This document shows, piece by piece, positions 24,961 to 33,030 of a stretch of 64,000 nucleotides of DNA. The stretch is from Pseudarthrobacter sulfonivorans (GTDB lineage: Bacteria > Actinomycetota > Actinomycetes > Actinomycetales > Micrococcaceae). Below the pieces are notes generated by a model, which saw nothing but the letters and a program-made list of their open reading frames with translations, was not told where the DNA came from and ran no database searches. The stretch lies in NCBI RefSeq assembly GCF_014712225.1, contig NZ_JACXBW010000004.1:186001-250000 (forward strand), read 5' to 3'. How positions within the stretch are numbered: the first letter of the stretch is position 1; each line of letters begins with the position of its first letter. Position numbers and translations under genes: made by a program.

Positions 24961-26436
24961 TTAGCGCCGCCGCCTTTGGGAACCGCGCAGCGACAGCGGC
25001 GGAATGGCCTCATACAGCAGTGTCCGCACCCACCGCTCCCCGCTACCCCGGAACTCAGACCGGGTAGCGAAACGGTACAGGTAACTGTTGACGCGCACCC
25101 AATGCGGCGGTTCGCCGTCGAACGGGTCCTCACGAAGCAGCCGCAGGGTCCGGGAATCAGCCTCGAGGAGCTTGCCCAGGAAGGCGTAGAACCATTCCTC
25201 GTGGACTGTGCGCAGCGGAAGGAACCACATCAGCCAGTCCAGCCGCAGGTGGTAGGGCGCCCACTGCCGCGGCAGTCGGCGGACGTCGCCCGGCTTGCCT
25301 TTGAACCCGTACTCGCGCCAGTCCGCAGCGTCGTCCGGTTCCGCGTCCAGTGTGCCTTCAACGACGATCTCGATGCGCTGCTTGGTCACTGTCCCGAACG
25401 CACCGTAGGTGTTGACCAGCTGCCAGCGGTTGAAGCTGGCGTTCATGAGCTGACCCTTGGAGATGAGGTTCCGTAGCGGCCAATAACTCAGGACCACCAA
25501 CAGCAAGGTCGCGGCGAGGAAAATTGCGAGCCAGTAGGGCGGATTTCCGCGCGAGCCCGCCTCGGGGTCCCAGTCCAGGGGCAGGAACGGGAGCACGGCA
25601 TGGGCCACCGAGTCGCTGACAGCGGCGAATGCCAGCACAATGGCCATCCAGTTCAGCCACGCAAAGTTGCCGCTGGCCACAAGCCACAACTGCGTAAAGA
25701 CCACAATGCCCGCGGCGATGCTGGCCAGCGGCTGCGGGGCGAAGAGGAAAAACGGGACCACCAGCTGGGCGAAGTGATTCCCGAGCACCTCCAGCCGGTG
25801 AAAGGGCTTCGGGAGCAGATGCGCCTGCCGGCTCAAGGGTCCGGGCATCGGCTGGGTTTCGTGGTGATAGTACAGGGCCGTCAGGTCACGCCATTCCCGG
25901 CCGCCCCGGATCTTGATCATGCCCGCGCCGAACTCCAGGCGGAACACCAGCCAGGCCACCAAAATCAGGATCGTGCGGGGCGGTTCCGTTTGGTCTGAGC
26001 CAAGGAACGCGACCGTGAACCCGGCCTCCAGAAGCAGCATTTCCCAGCCGAAGCCGTAGAACGTCTGGCCAACGTTCGATATCGACATGTACAGCAGCCA
26101 CAGGGCCAGGAACGCGATCAGCGGCACCCATGGCGGGCCCCGCTGGGGAAGGCCGGCCACCAGCGTCGCCGAGATGGCCAGTCCCGCGGCGCACACCCAG
26201 CGCAGCAGCCTGTCCGAGTAGTGCCAGCGGAAGAGGGTGGGACGGCGCAACACGCTGAACCCCTCCAGATAACGGGGAACCGGAAGCAGCCCGTGTTCAC
26301 CGAGCAGCGCCGGGAACTGGTTCAGGGTGGACAGGAAGGCCACGAAGTACAGCACTGCGATGCCTCGCTGCAGCACCAGCCGAGCGAATTCGTAGTCCGG
26401 AGCGTCGAACCAGGAAACCCAGTCCACGCACTCCAC
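24961..26436 (-). CDS. Lipase maturation factor family membrane protein
   Basis: 491-aa polytopic membrane protein. The first 300 residues carry about 8-9 TM helices, with YGFGWEMLLLEAGF, RLEFGAGMIKIRGGREWRDLTALYYHHETQPMPGPLS and a paired soluble region. These match the LMF1/LMF2 family signature (GAGLIK..GD..WRDLT...YHYETQP.P). The C-terminal soluble domain includes EYGFKGKPGDVRRLPRQWAPYHLRLDWLMWF. In animals LMF1 helps lipases fold in the ER. The bacterial role is unknown, perhaps folding of exported proteins. It stands alone, convergent with the leucine operon. The sequence match is clear; the function is not. Confidence 0.88.
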   Translation of the reverse strand: MECVDWVSWFDAPDYEFARLVLQRGIAVLYFVAFLSTLNQFPALLGEHGLLPVPRYLEGFSVLRRPTLFRWHYSDRLLRWVCAAGLAISATLVAGLPQRGPPWVPLIAFLALWLLYMSISNVGQTFYGFGWEMLLLEAGFTVAFLGSDQTEPPRTILILVAWLVFRLEFGAGMIKIRGGREWRDLTALYYHHETQPMPGPLSRQAHLLPKPFHRLEVLGNHFAQLVVPFFLFAPQPLASIAAGIVVFTQLWLVASGNFAWLNWMAIVLAFAAVSDSVAHAVLPFLPLDWDPEAGSRGNPPYWLAIFLAATLLLVVLSYWPLRNLISKGQLMNASFNRWQLVNTYGAFGTVTKQRIEIVVEGTLDAEPDDAADWREYGFKGKPGDVRRLPRQWAPYHLRLDWLMWFLPLRTVHEEWFYAFLGKLLEADSRTLRLLREDPFDGEPPHWVRVNSYLYRFATRSEFRGSGERWVRTLLYEAIPPLSLRGSQRRRR

Positions 26437-26517
26437 GTTACGCCCCCTGCGCGACGCCGGCGCGTTAAAGAACGGCGGCCCGCCTAGCCCGGTGCTTCAA
26501 TCGGGCAGCTTTTGCGC

Positions 26518-27813
26518 TCAAGCCTTCATTCTGATTCTTGAGGTCCATGCTGAACCGTCCCAGTATCGCAAAGGTGCCACACCCTGTGGGTCCGGGTAGA
26601 AGCCGGGCGAGAGTGCGCCCGCCATGGAGTGGGCTGATGCCGGTTGGGATGGGGCCGGTGGCGCGTCTTCATCGAACGAAAGATCTATGATGGCCGCCTG
26701 CAGGACCGGAGCCGCCTCCGCCCGGCGGGCCGTCTGCAGCGCGCGTGCGGCCACCTTTTCTGCCCGCAGTCTTTCTGCCTCGGTGCGCTTCGCTTCCTTG
26801 GCGCGCTCGGCTTCCTCGCGTTTCTGTTCCGCTATCCGGGTTTTCTCCCGGGCGGCATCGGCTTTCTCTTGCTCGACTTCTTCTTGCCGACGCTGGATGC
26901 GGGTGAGCGCCTCCCGGAGGCCCGGAACGCTGGAGTCCTCCGCCAGGATCTTCTCTAGGTCCGCCGTTGCACGCGCAAATGCGCCCTCAGCCAGACTGAT
27001 CTCGGAACGAAGGGCCAAGGCCTGAAACCGCAAGCCGCTCCCGTACTTCTTGCTCGCCGTCAGGGCCTTAATGCACTCCTTGGCAGCGACGAGCTCACCC
27101 AGTGCCAGGTGCGACTTGGCCCGGAATATGGCCAGCATGGCGGTGAATTCTGAATCAATGCCGACGCCGTTCGTAAGTCGAAGAACCTCGTGCCAGTCCT
27201 GCAGGTCGACATAGAGGTCGGCCAGGCTCAACAGAGCCGGATAGCTTGGATCCAAGGCCTCAACGTAGTTCACTGCTGCTTGCGTCTGACCCTGAAGCTG
27301 CAGCACTTCGGCAAGCGCGAGGGTCGCCGCATCGTGTGACAGTGGCAACTCCACGGACACATCGCCGGCGATGCCGAGCCTCAGCCAGTAGCCCGAGAGG
27401 TATTTTTGGGTAAACGCATGCGATTCCAGTCCGCCCCCAAGAGAGAGTGCCGTGCGGAGGTACTCGGCTGCCGGGTCCATCCGTCCGTGGCTCAAGTGCC
27501 TCAAACCCAGCAGAACGTTTCCAAGCTTTGCGTATTGCGGGTGCGCCAGCACCGTCTCGTCGAGGCTTAGCGCCTCCGGCTGCGAGAGAAAGCTATAGAG
27601 GGCCTTTTCTTCCTTCGGCGCGAAGATCCCTGGACGCGCCGACGCGATTGCCGGAGCCGGGGCCGGCGTTCTGACAGAAGCGGGCCTTGAAGAAGCCGGG
27701 GCCCTTCTTGCCGTAGTCTTGCGGCCGCCCACATAGGTGCTCACGCCGCTTGTGGAGACCCGGACCCGCACTCCCGGCATCACCTTGAAAGATTTGCTTT
27801 TCCTGAATCCCAC
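26518..27813 (-). CDS. DUF4236-TPR-coiled-coil-DUF2510 protein
   Basis: 431-aa protein. Residues 1-37 (MGFRKSKSFKVMPGVRVRVS..GVSTYVGG) match the DUF4236 module found in stress/defence-type accessory proteins. Residues about 70-300 are helical repeats resembling TPRs. Residues about 300-370 form a charged coiled coil (EEVEQEKADAAREKTRIAEQ...). The C-terminus PGFYPDPQGVAPLRYWDGSAWT is a DUF2510 domain. GTG 27813 overlaps the TAG stop of the upstream TerD-nuclease gene by one base and has AAGGGGGA just before it, so the two are one operon. Base composition is lower in GC than flanking genes. The function is unknown. Confidence 0.82.
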   Translation of the reverse strand: MGFRKSKSFKVMPGVRVRVSTSGVSTYVGGRKTTARRAPASSRPASVRTPAPAPAIASARPGIFAPKEEKALYSFLSQPEALSLDETVLAHPQYAKLGNVLLGLRHLSHGRMDPAAEYLRTALSLGGGLESHAFTQKYLSGYWLRLGIAGDVSVELPLSHDAATLALAEVLQLQGQTQAAVNYVEALDPSYPALLSLADLYVDLQDWHEVLRLTNGVGIDSEFTAMLAIFRAKSHLALGELVAAKECIKALTASKKYGSGLRFQALALRSEISLAEGAFARATADLEKILAEDSSVPGLREALTRIQRRQEEVEQEKADAAREKTRIAEQKREEAERAKEAKRTEAERLRAEKVAARALQTARRAEAAPVLQAAIIDLSFDEDAPPAPSQPASAHSMAGALSPGFYPDPQGVAPLRYWDGSAWTSRIRMKA

Positions 27814-29510
27814 TATTCCCCCTTGGACATCGACATACTGCGCCGAAACTCGGAGGCTTCGGCTTCTTCCTTGAATTCCAGTGTCGTTGCACCGACAATT
27901 CTTCGCACCGCTTCACGGACCTCGTGCGGGGTGGCGTAGAAAAACTCCCTACGTAGATTGATCCGGTTGACGCGACGGTCTTCGAATTCCCGGTGCAATT
28001 GACTTTCCAAGCCGGAGGCGTCGTCACTGAAGAACAGAACGTGAATGTCGTACAGGAACGGGACCCCCGCTCCGCTGAGTTCACGGATTCTCTCTGTGGG
28101 CTCAAGGCGCCTCGTCATGCCTATCTTCACGATCTGGTCGCCGAAGGCACCGAGATTTGAAATGACATAAACATATCCGGCCCTGGCGTTAGCCTCTCGG
28201 TTCTCGATGTCGCGAAGGTTGAGTTCGGCTTGGTCGAGCCGAGCCTGCATCGTAGCGATGGCTGACACATCGCCACTGTTGATCGCTATCTGAAGAGCAG
28301 ACTCGTATTGATCGCGTTCCTTTTCGAATTTTTCTCTGGCCTTCTGGAGTTCGCGTTCAACCTTTTCCTGTTCACGGAGTTCCTCGCGAAGAGCCCTCTG
28401 CATCTCGCGCTCTTCGGAGACCTTCAGGTGATAGTCCGCGGTGAGCTGGATTTCAGCAAGGCGTAGTTCGTGGTACTCCTCCGTAATCCGAATGGCCATG
28501 CTTCGACCCAGTTTTTGGATCGAGTCTTTTGCCCGGGTCAGCCTCGATCTGGTCGGCTCAAGGTTGTGGCTGCGGACCACACGGATGCAATTGTCAGCCT
28601 CGGCATTGTATGCGCGGAGCATTAGCCGGCATTGCTCTCGTACCATCCGTGCGCCATCCGGCAGGCTGCCGTTAACAGCCCAGTTCGCGGCACCTGTCAC
28701 GGCACGTTCCTTCGCCGTTTCTTTGATCTTGGCGCGCAACTGGTCCAGTCGGCCTTTGTATTGGATGGCATCATCGAGCGGGTGCGCGAATTCGTAGATG
28801 CCGAGTTCTTGGAGGAGTTTGATCTCCCGGGTCTCGACAATCAGCGACTGGAGTTCCTTTAGCACTGCTTCTTTCTCACGTATCCGGTGCTCCAAGTCAT
28901 GGAGATCACTGAGGCGCTGCTGGCCAAGTGCCGGGGGGACGCGACCCGCGGTAGGAGCTGTCGAGACCTCCCCGCCCAGTGTCACTCCGTGCTCAGCGAG
29001 AAAGGATTCAAGCCCGCCCGTCCAACCCTGCGATACGCTGCGGACCTTCCAGCCATCGCTCCTGCGGTAGATCTCGCCCATCACTGCCACGTTTTCACTG
29101 GACAGATCTGAGGCGGGGACTTCGAAAGAGACGCCGGAAGTTGATTTGATGATCAGGCGCAGGTCTCGCAGCTGGCCAAGGACTTGATCCGAAGAATCCA
29201 GGCTGGCTGCTATTGCGATTCGCTGGACGGAGTGAGGGATTCGGGACAGTGAAATCGTGGCTGAGTGTTCCTGGGCGCCAGCCCCCGCAGACTTCCTGCC
29301 GACGTATTCAACCGCACCATCGAGATATTGCCGCTGATTATAGAAGACGAGTGCTTCATTGGAAGATACTCGTCCATTGGAATCGACCATGACTAGGAAG
29401 AGGTCTACGTCAAAACTCGACGACTGCCACTGAAGGTCAACGGACAGTCTTTCGCCGTTATGCGTTGGCAGGGTCGAATTTCCACCCTTGGACAAGACTG
29501 AGTGCGGCAT
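27813..29510 (-). CDS. TerD-DUF4041-GIY-YIG (T5orf172-type) fusion protein
   Basis: 565-aa multidomain protein. Residues 1-180 are TerD-like, with LSKGGNSTL, FDVDLFLVMVDSNG, LVFYNQ and a terminal GEIYRRSDGWKVRSVSQGW..GL..FLAEHGV. Residues about 200-370 are DUF4041-like (LLQELGIYEFAHPLDDAIQYK...RLMLRAYNAEADNCIR). Residues 365-440 are coiled coil. Residues 444-545 are a GIY-YIG/T5orf172 nuclease (GYVYVIS 445-451, VKIGMT 461-466, R474/R476, E502, H506, E522-F524). TerD domains bind calcium and sense stress; GIY-YIG domains cut DNA. Codon usage is less GC-biased than in neighbours, suggesting acquisition. No good ribosome site precedes ATG 29510, but a TTATAT box lies 9 nt upstream, so the mRNA may be nearly leaderless. 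Confidence 0.85.
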   Translation of the reverse strand: MPHSVLSKGGNSTLPTHNGERLSVDLQWQSSSFDVDLFLVMVDSNGRVSSNEALVFYNQRQYLDGAVEYVGRKSAGAGAQEHSATISLSRIPHSVQRIAIAASLDSSDQVLGQLRDLRLIIKSTSGVSFEVPASDLSSENVAVMGEIYRRSDGWKVRSVSQGWTGGLESFLAEHGVTLGGEVSTAPTAGRVPPALGQQRLSDLHDLEHRIREKEAVLKELQSLIVETREIKLLQELGIYEFAHPLDDAIQYKGRLDQLRAKIKETAKERAVTGAANWAVNGSLPDGARMVREQCRLMLRAYNAEADNCIRVVRSHNLEPTRSRLTRAKDSIQKLGRSMAIRITEEYHELRLAEIQLTADYHLKVSEEREMQRALREELREQEKVERELQKAREKFEKERDQYESALQIAINSGDVSAIATMQARLDQAELNLRDIENREANARAGYVYVISNLGAFGDQIVKIGMTRRLEPTERIRELSGAGVPFLYDIHVLFFSDDASGLESQLHREFEDRRVNRINLRREFFYATPHEVREAVRRIVGATTLEFKEEAEASEFRRSMSMSKGE

Positions 29511-29519
29511 TCACAGACC

Positions 29520-29525
29520 ATATAA
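29520..29525 (-). promoter_or_regulatory. Candidate -10 box for the TerD-nuclease operon
   Basis: On the minus strand TTATAT ends 9 nt before the ATG of the TerD-fusion gene, with no Shine-Dalgarno between them. This fits a (near-)leaderless transcript. No convincing -35 is seen. The remaining 158-nt gap to dxr shows no other structure. Confidence 0.35.
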
Positions 29526-29668
29526 CAATGAACTGACATGAATATGCGTGGGCCCCTTCCAAGTCTTCAATTGCCTGCTTCAGCACAGGGTGCAACGCCG
29601 GCCGCCGACAGGCCGTCGCCTTTGACCTCAAGGCACTGATCAGAACCCGCGTGCGGGATACTTAAGCC

Positions 29669-30853
29669 ATGCAGCCTCGCAGAATCGTCCTCCTCGGATC
29701 CACCGGTTCCATCGGCACCCAGGCGATTGACGTCGTCGACGGCGCCCCGCACCTTTTTGAGGTAGTGGCACTCAGCGCGGGCGGCGGGAACCTCGAGCTC
29801 CTCGCCCGCCAGGCGGTCCATACCGGCGCTGCCGCCGTCGGCATCGCATCCGGTGATCCGAAGCAGCTGCAGGATCTGATCGCCGCGGCTGCCCGTACGG
29901 CAGGACGGCAGGACTACCGCCCGGAAATCATCGCCGGCCCCGATGCCTCGGCGCGCATCGCAGCCGTGGATGCAGACGTGGTGCTCAACGGCATTACCGG
30001 CTCCATCGGCCTGGCGCCCACGCTGGCCGCGCTGAAATCCGGGGCAACACTGGCGCTTGCCAATAAGGAATCGCTGATCGTGGGCGGGTCGCTGGTCAAG
30101 GCTGCCGCGCGCGAGGGCCAGATCGTTCCGGTAGACTCCGAGCATTCGGCCATCGCCCAGTGCCTGCGCTCCGGCTCGGCGGCCGAGGTGGAGAAACTTA
30201 TCCTGACAGCATCGGGCGGCCCGTTCCGCGGCCGCACGCGGGAGCAGCTCCACGATGTTTCCCCGCAGGAGGCCCTGGCGCACCCCACCTGGGACATGGG
30301 CCTGATGGTCACCACCAATTCAGCCACCCTGGTCAACAAGGGCCTTGAACTCATTGAAGCCCATCTGCTGTTCGACGTGCCGCTGGACCGGATAGACGTT
30401 GTGGTCCACCCGCAGTCGGTGGTCCATTCCATGGTCCAGTTCTACGACGGGTCCATCATCGCCCAGGCCTCACCACCGGACATGCGCCTGCCCATCGCCC
30501 TGGGGCTCGGCTGGCCGGACCGGGTGCCCCAGGCAGCGTCCCCGTGCGACTGGACCCAGGCCACCAGCTGGACCTTTGAGCCCCTCGACGCCACAGCGTT
30601 CCCCGCTGTGGACCTGGCCAAGGATGCCGCCAAGCAGGGGAGCACGTACCCCGCCGTCTTCAACGCGGCCAACGAAGAAGCAGTCCTGGCTTTCCACGCC
30701 GGGCGCATCCGCTTCACCGACATCGTGGACACCATCGACGCTGTCCTCAGCGAACACCCAGGATCCTCGGAGCTGACCCTTGAGTCAGTGCTGGATGCTG
30801 AAGAATGGGCACGAACACGCGCCCACGAACGTTTGGCAGTAAGCAGTCTCTAG
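29669..30853 (+). CDS. dxr: 1-deoxy-D-xylulose 5-phosphate reductoisomerase
   Basis: Second enzyme of the MEP isoprenoid pathway, NADPH-dependent, 394 aa. It shows the Rossmann nucleotide loop [26 protein letters not shown], the metal/substrate residues [12 protein letters not shown], and the flap [13 protein letters not shown]. The C-terminal [11 protein letters not shown] is also present. Its length is typical. It is followed 18 nt later by the rseP-like protease, and ispG lies 4 kb downstream, as in mycobacteria (dxr-rip1-gcpE). The ATG at 29669 has a weak upstream purine tract. Confidence 0.97.
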   Translation: MQPRRIVLLGSTGSIGTQAIDVVDGAPHLFEVVALSAGGGNLELLARQAVHTGAAAVGIASGDPKQLQDLIAAAARTAGRQDYRPEIIAGPDASARIAAVDADVVLNGITGSIGLAPTLAALKSGATLALANKESLIVGGSLVKAAAREGQIVPVDSEHSAIAQCLRSGSAAEVEKLILTASGGPFRGRTREQLHDVSPQEALAHPTWDMGLMVTTNSATLVNKGLELIEAHLLFDVPLDRIDVVVHPQSVVHSMVQFYDGSIIAQASPPDMRLPIALGLGWPDRVPQAASPCDWTQATSWTFEPLDATAFPAVDLAKDAAKQGSTYPAVFNAANEEAVLAFHAGRIRFTDIVDTIDAVLSEHPGSSELTLESVLDAEEWARTRAHERLAVSSL

Positions 30854-30871
30854 GAAGCAGCAGATCCACGC

Positions 30872-32203
30872 ATGAGCCCCATCCTCCTATTTATCCTCGG
30901 CGTCGTCTTTGTGGCGATCGGCATTGCTGTGTCCATCGCGCTGCACGAAGTGGGGCACCTGGTCCCCGCCAAGCTGTTCAAGGTACGCGTCACCAAGTAC
31001 ATGATCGGCTTCGGGCCCACTTTGTGGTCCAAGCGGAAAGGCGAGACCGAATACGGTGTGAAGGCCATCCCGCTGGGCGGCTACGTGTCCATGATCGGCA
31101 TGTACCCGCCCAACAAGGCCGACGGAACCGTCCGCCCCTCCAGCACCGGCATGTTCCAGACCCTCGCCACCGAAGCCCGCTCGATGGCCCACGAAGAGGT
31201 AGGCCCCGAGGACGGGAACCGCGTGTTCTACCGGCTGCCCGTCTGGAAGAAAATCATCGTGATGCTCGGCGGTCCGGCCATGAACCTGCTGATCGGCGTG
31301 GTGCTGACCGCCGTGCTGCTGATGGGCTTCGGCGTCGCCACTGCCACCACCACCATCGCCGACGTGTCGAAGTGCCAGGTGGCCGCCGGCCAGACGGTGG
31401 ACCCCGATTCCGCCGACTGCCGGCTGACCCCCGCCGCGGCCGCCGGGCTCCTGCCGAATGACGTGGTCACCTCCTTCGACGGGAAAGCGGTCACCGGCTG
31501 GGACCAGCTGACGGAATGGATTCGTGCGTCCGCCGGCCGGGAAGTCAGCATCACTGTAGAGCGCGACGGCGCCCCGGTCACCACCACTGTCACTCCGGTA
31601 CTGTCCGCCCGCCCGGTCGTGGGCGTCGACGGACGGCAGGCCAAGGACGACGCCGGCAATCTGCGGTACCAGGACGTGGGCTTCCTCGGCATTGGTGCGC
31701 AGACAGAACTGGTACCCCAGCCGGCGTCGTCCGTCCTGCCCATGGCGGGGGAGAACATCCGGCAGGTGGCCGGAGTTGTCCTCAACCTGCCCGCGAGGGT
31801 TGTGGGCGTAGCCAAGGCCGCGTTCAGCGAGGAAGAGCGCGATCCGAACGGCCCCATCAGCGTGGTGGGCGTCGGACGCGTGGCGGGGGAAGTCGCGGCC
31901 ATGGAGGCAGTCCCGGTCCAGTCCCGGCTGGCCGTGCTGGTGGGACTGCTGGCCGGACTGAACTTCGCGCTCGCGGTCTTCAACCTGATCCCGTTGCTTC
32001 CACTCGACGGCGGGCACGTGGCCGGAGCGCTGTACGAGGGGGCCCGCCGCCGCGTGGCCAAGCTTTTTGGCAAGCCTGACCCGGGAGCCTTCGACATCGC
32101 CAAGCTGCTTCCCGTGACCTACGTGGTGGCCGCCCTGCTCATGGGAATGAGCGTGCTGTTGATCTACGCCGACATCGTGAAGCCGGTGAACCTCTTCGGC
32201 TGA
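30872..32203 (+). CDS. rseP: Site-2 intramembrane metalloprotease (RseP/Rip1-like)
   Basis: 443-aa M50-family protease that cleaves membrane-embedded anti-sigma factors and other substrates. The zinc-binding motif HEVGH is at residues 25-29 in the first TM. A PDZ domain (about 180-270) follows the second TM, and the third zinc ligand is in FNLIPLLPLDGGH near the C-terminus. The last TM reads VVAALLMGMSVLLIYADIV. It lies between dxr and ispG like mycobacterial rip1. Confidence 0.95.
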   Translation: MSPILLFILGVVFVAIGIAVSIALHEVGHLVPAKLFKVRVTKYMIGFGPTLWSKRKGETEYGVKAIPLGGYVSMIGMYPPNKADGTVRPSSTGMFQTLATEARSMAHEEVGPEDGNRVFYRLPVWKKIIVMLGGPAMNLLIGVVLTAVLLMGFGVATATTTIADVSKCQVAAGQTVDPDSADCRLTPAAAAGLLPNDVVTSFDGKAVTGWDQLTEWIRASAGREVSITVERDGAPVTTTVTPVLSARPVVGVDGRQAKDDAGNLRYQDVGFLGIGAQTELVPQPASSVLPMAGENIRQVAGVVLNLPARVVGVAKAAFSEEERDPNGPISVVGVGRVAGEVAAMEAVPVQSRLAVLVGLLAGLNFALAVFNLIPLLPLDGGHVAGALYEGARRRVAKLFGKPDPGAFDIAKLLPVTYVVAALLMGMSVLLIYADIVKPVNLFG

Positions 32204-32250
32204 GATGCTTCCCGCAGCCTGATGCCGCAGGTGGAGAAAGGTGAACACAA

Positions 32251-32943
32251 ATGGTCCCGCACAAGATCAGCCGCTGGATCCGGGCGGGGCTGTGGGTGCT
32301 GGCGGCCGCATGGCTCGTCACTGCCCTCTCCACGCTGGAGCCACAGCCGGACCAGACGAAGGACCCCGAAGCCTGGGCCCGCTTTGTCAGCTCCGACTCC
32401 TACCAGTTCCGCCATCTGTTTGGCAGCACTGCGGGCACCATTCTTGCCATTTTCGGGCTGTTCGCCCTGGGCTGCTGCCTGGCCGGCAGCCGGACAGTAC
32501 GGCTTGCCCTGACAGCGATGGTCACAGCCGTGGCCGGGACGGCGTTGCTGCTGGTGCCGGCCGTGATTTCCACCTTCGCCACGCCGGCCATCGGAAAGGC
32601 CTACCTGGCTGGAAACCGGGACGTGATGCAGTTGGAATTCCCGGGATCCATGACCGGGGCGTTCCTGCTTGGCCTCCTGCTCGCCTTCGTCGGCAACGTG
32701 CTGCTGGGGCTCGCGGTTTGGCGTTCCGGTGTCCTGCCGCGTTGGGCCGGGGCACTCTGGGCGGCCGGTGCCGTGCTGTTCTTTCTTTTGGGCGTTGTCT
32801 TGGGGCAGGCTACGACGGGAAGCAGCCTGCCAACCCAGACTGCCGGGGCGCTACTCATGGCCGGTGCCGCGTCCTGGATCGCATGGGGCGGCCTGCGGCC
32901 GGTCTTGAAGGCTGCAGGCCGGAGCCAGAGACACATGAGCTGA
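32251..32943 (+). CDS. Hypothetical polytopic membrane protein
   Basis: 230-aa protein with about six hydrophobic helices (for example residues 12-28, 50-74, 80-106, 125-150, 158-178 and 188-208) and short loops. ATG 32251 is supported by GAGAAAGG about 10 nt upstream. A 246-aa frame in another phase over the same DNA is Arg/Gly-rich and is not coding. Family not recognised. It sits between rseP and the SatD-like gene without an obvious link to either. Confidence 0.75.
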   Translation: MVPHKISRWIRAGLWVLAAAWLVTALSTLEPQPDQTKDPEAWARFVSSDSYQFRHLFGSTAGTILAIFGLFALGCCLAGSRTVRLALTAMVTAVAGTALLLVPAVISTFATPAIGKAYLAGNRDVMQLEFPGSMTGAFLLGLLLAFVGNVLLGLAVWRSGVLPRWAGALWAAGAVLFFLLGVVLGQATTGSSLPTQTAGALLMAGAASWIAWGGLRPVLKAAGRSQRHMS

Positions 32944-32954
32944 TTCGGCAATCT

Positions 32955-33010
32955 CAGCCTATTTCGGCTGATATTGATTAATCAGCTATTTTCGATTGAT
33001 TATTAATGAT
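32955..33010 (+). promoter_or_regulatory. AT-rich 28-bp direct repeat upstream of the SatD-like gene
   Basis: Two tandem 28-bp units (32955-32982 and 32983-33010) share CAGCnnnTTTCGnnTGAT (18 of 28 identical). The first contains CAGCC-N6-GGCTG, and GCTGAT/ATCAGC (32967-32986) spans the junction. This is the most AT-rich stretch of its neighbourhood and ends 20 nt before the start codon. It is probably promoter plus operator, perhaps for the downstream HTH protein itself. Confidence 0.45.
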
Positions 33011-33030
33011 CACCTCCGTACGGTTAAGGC

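Noticed and set aside
30887..32248. 453-aa minus-strand frame opposite rseP
   Set aside because: Composition is H/D/G/Q-rich with no motif, while the + strand has a clear M50 protease with HEVGH.
32241..32981. 246-aa + strand frame overlapping the hypothetical membrane protein
   Set aside because: Arg/Gly/Pro-rich and charged throughout. The alternative phase (32251-32943) has clean alternating hydrophobic helices and a proper ribosome site.
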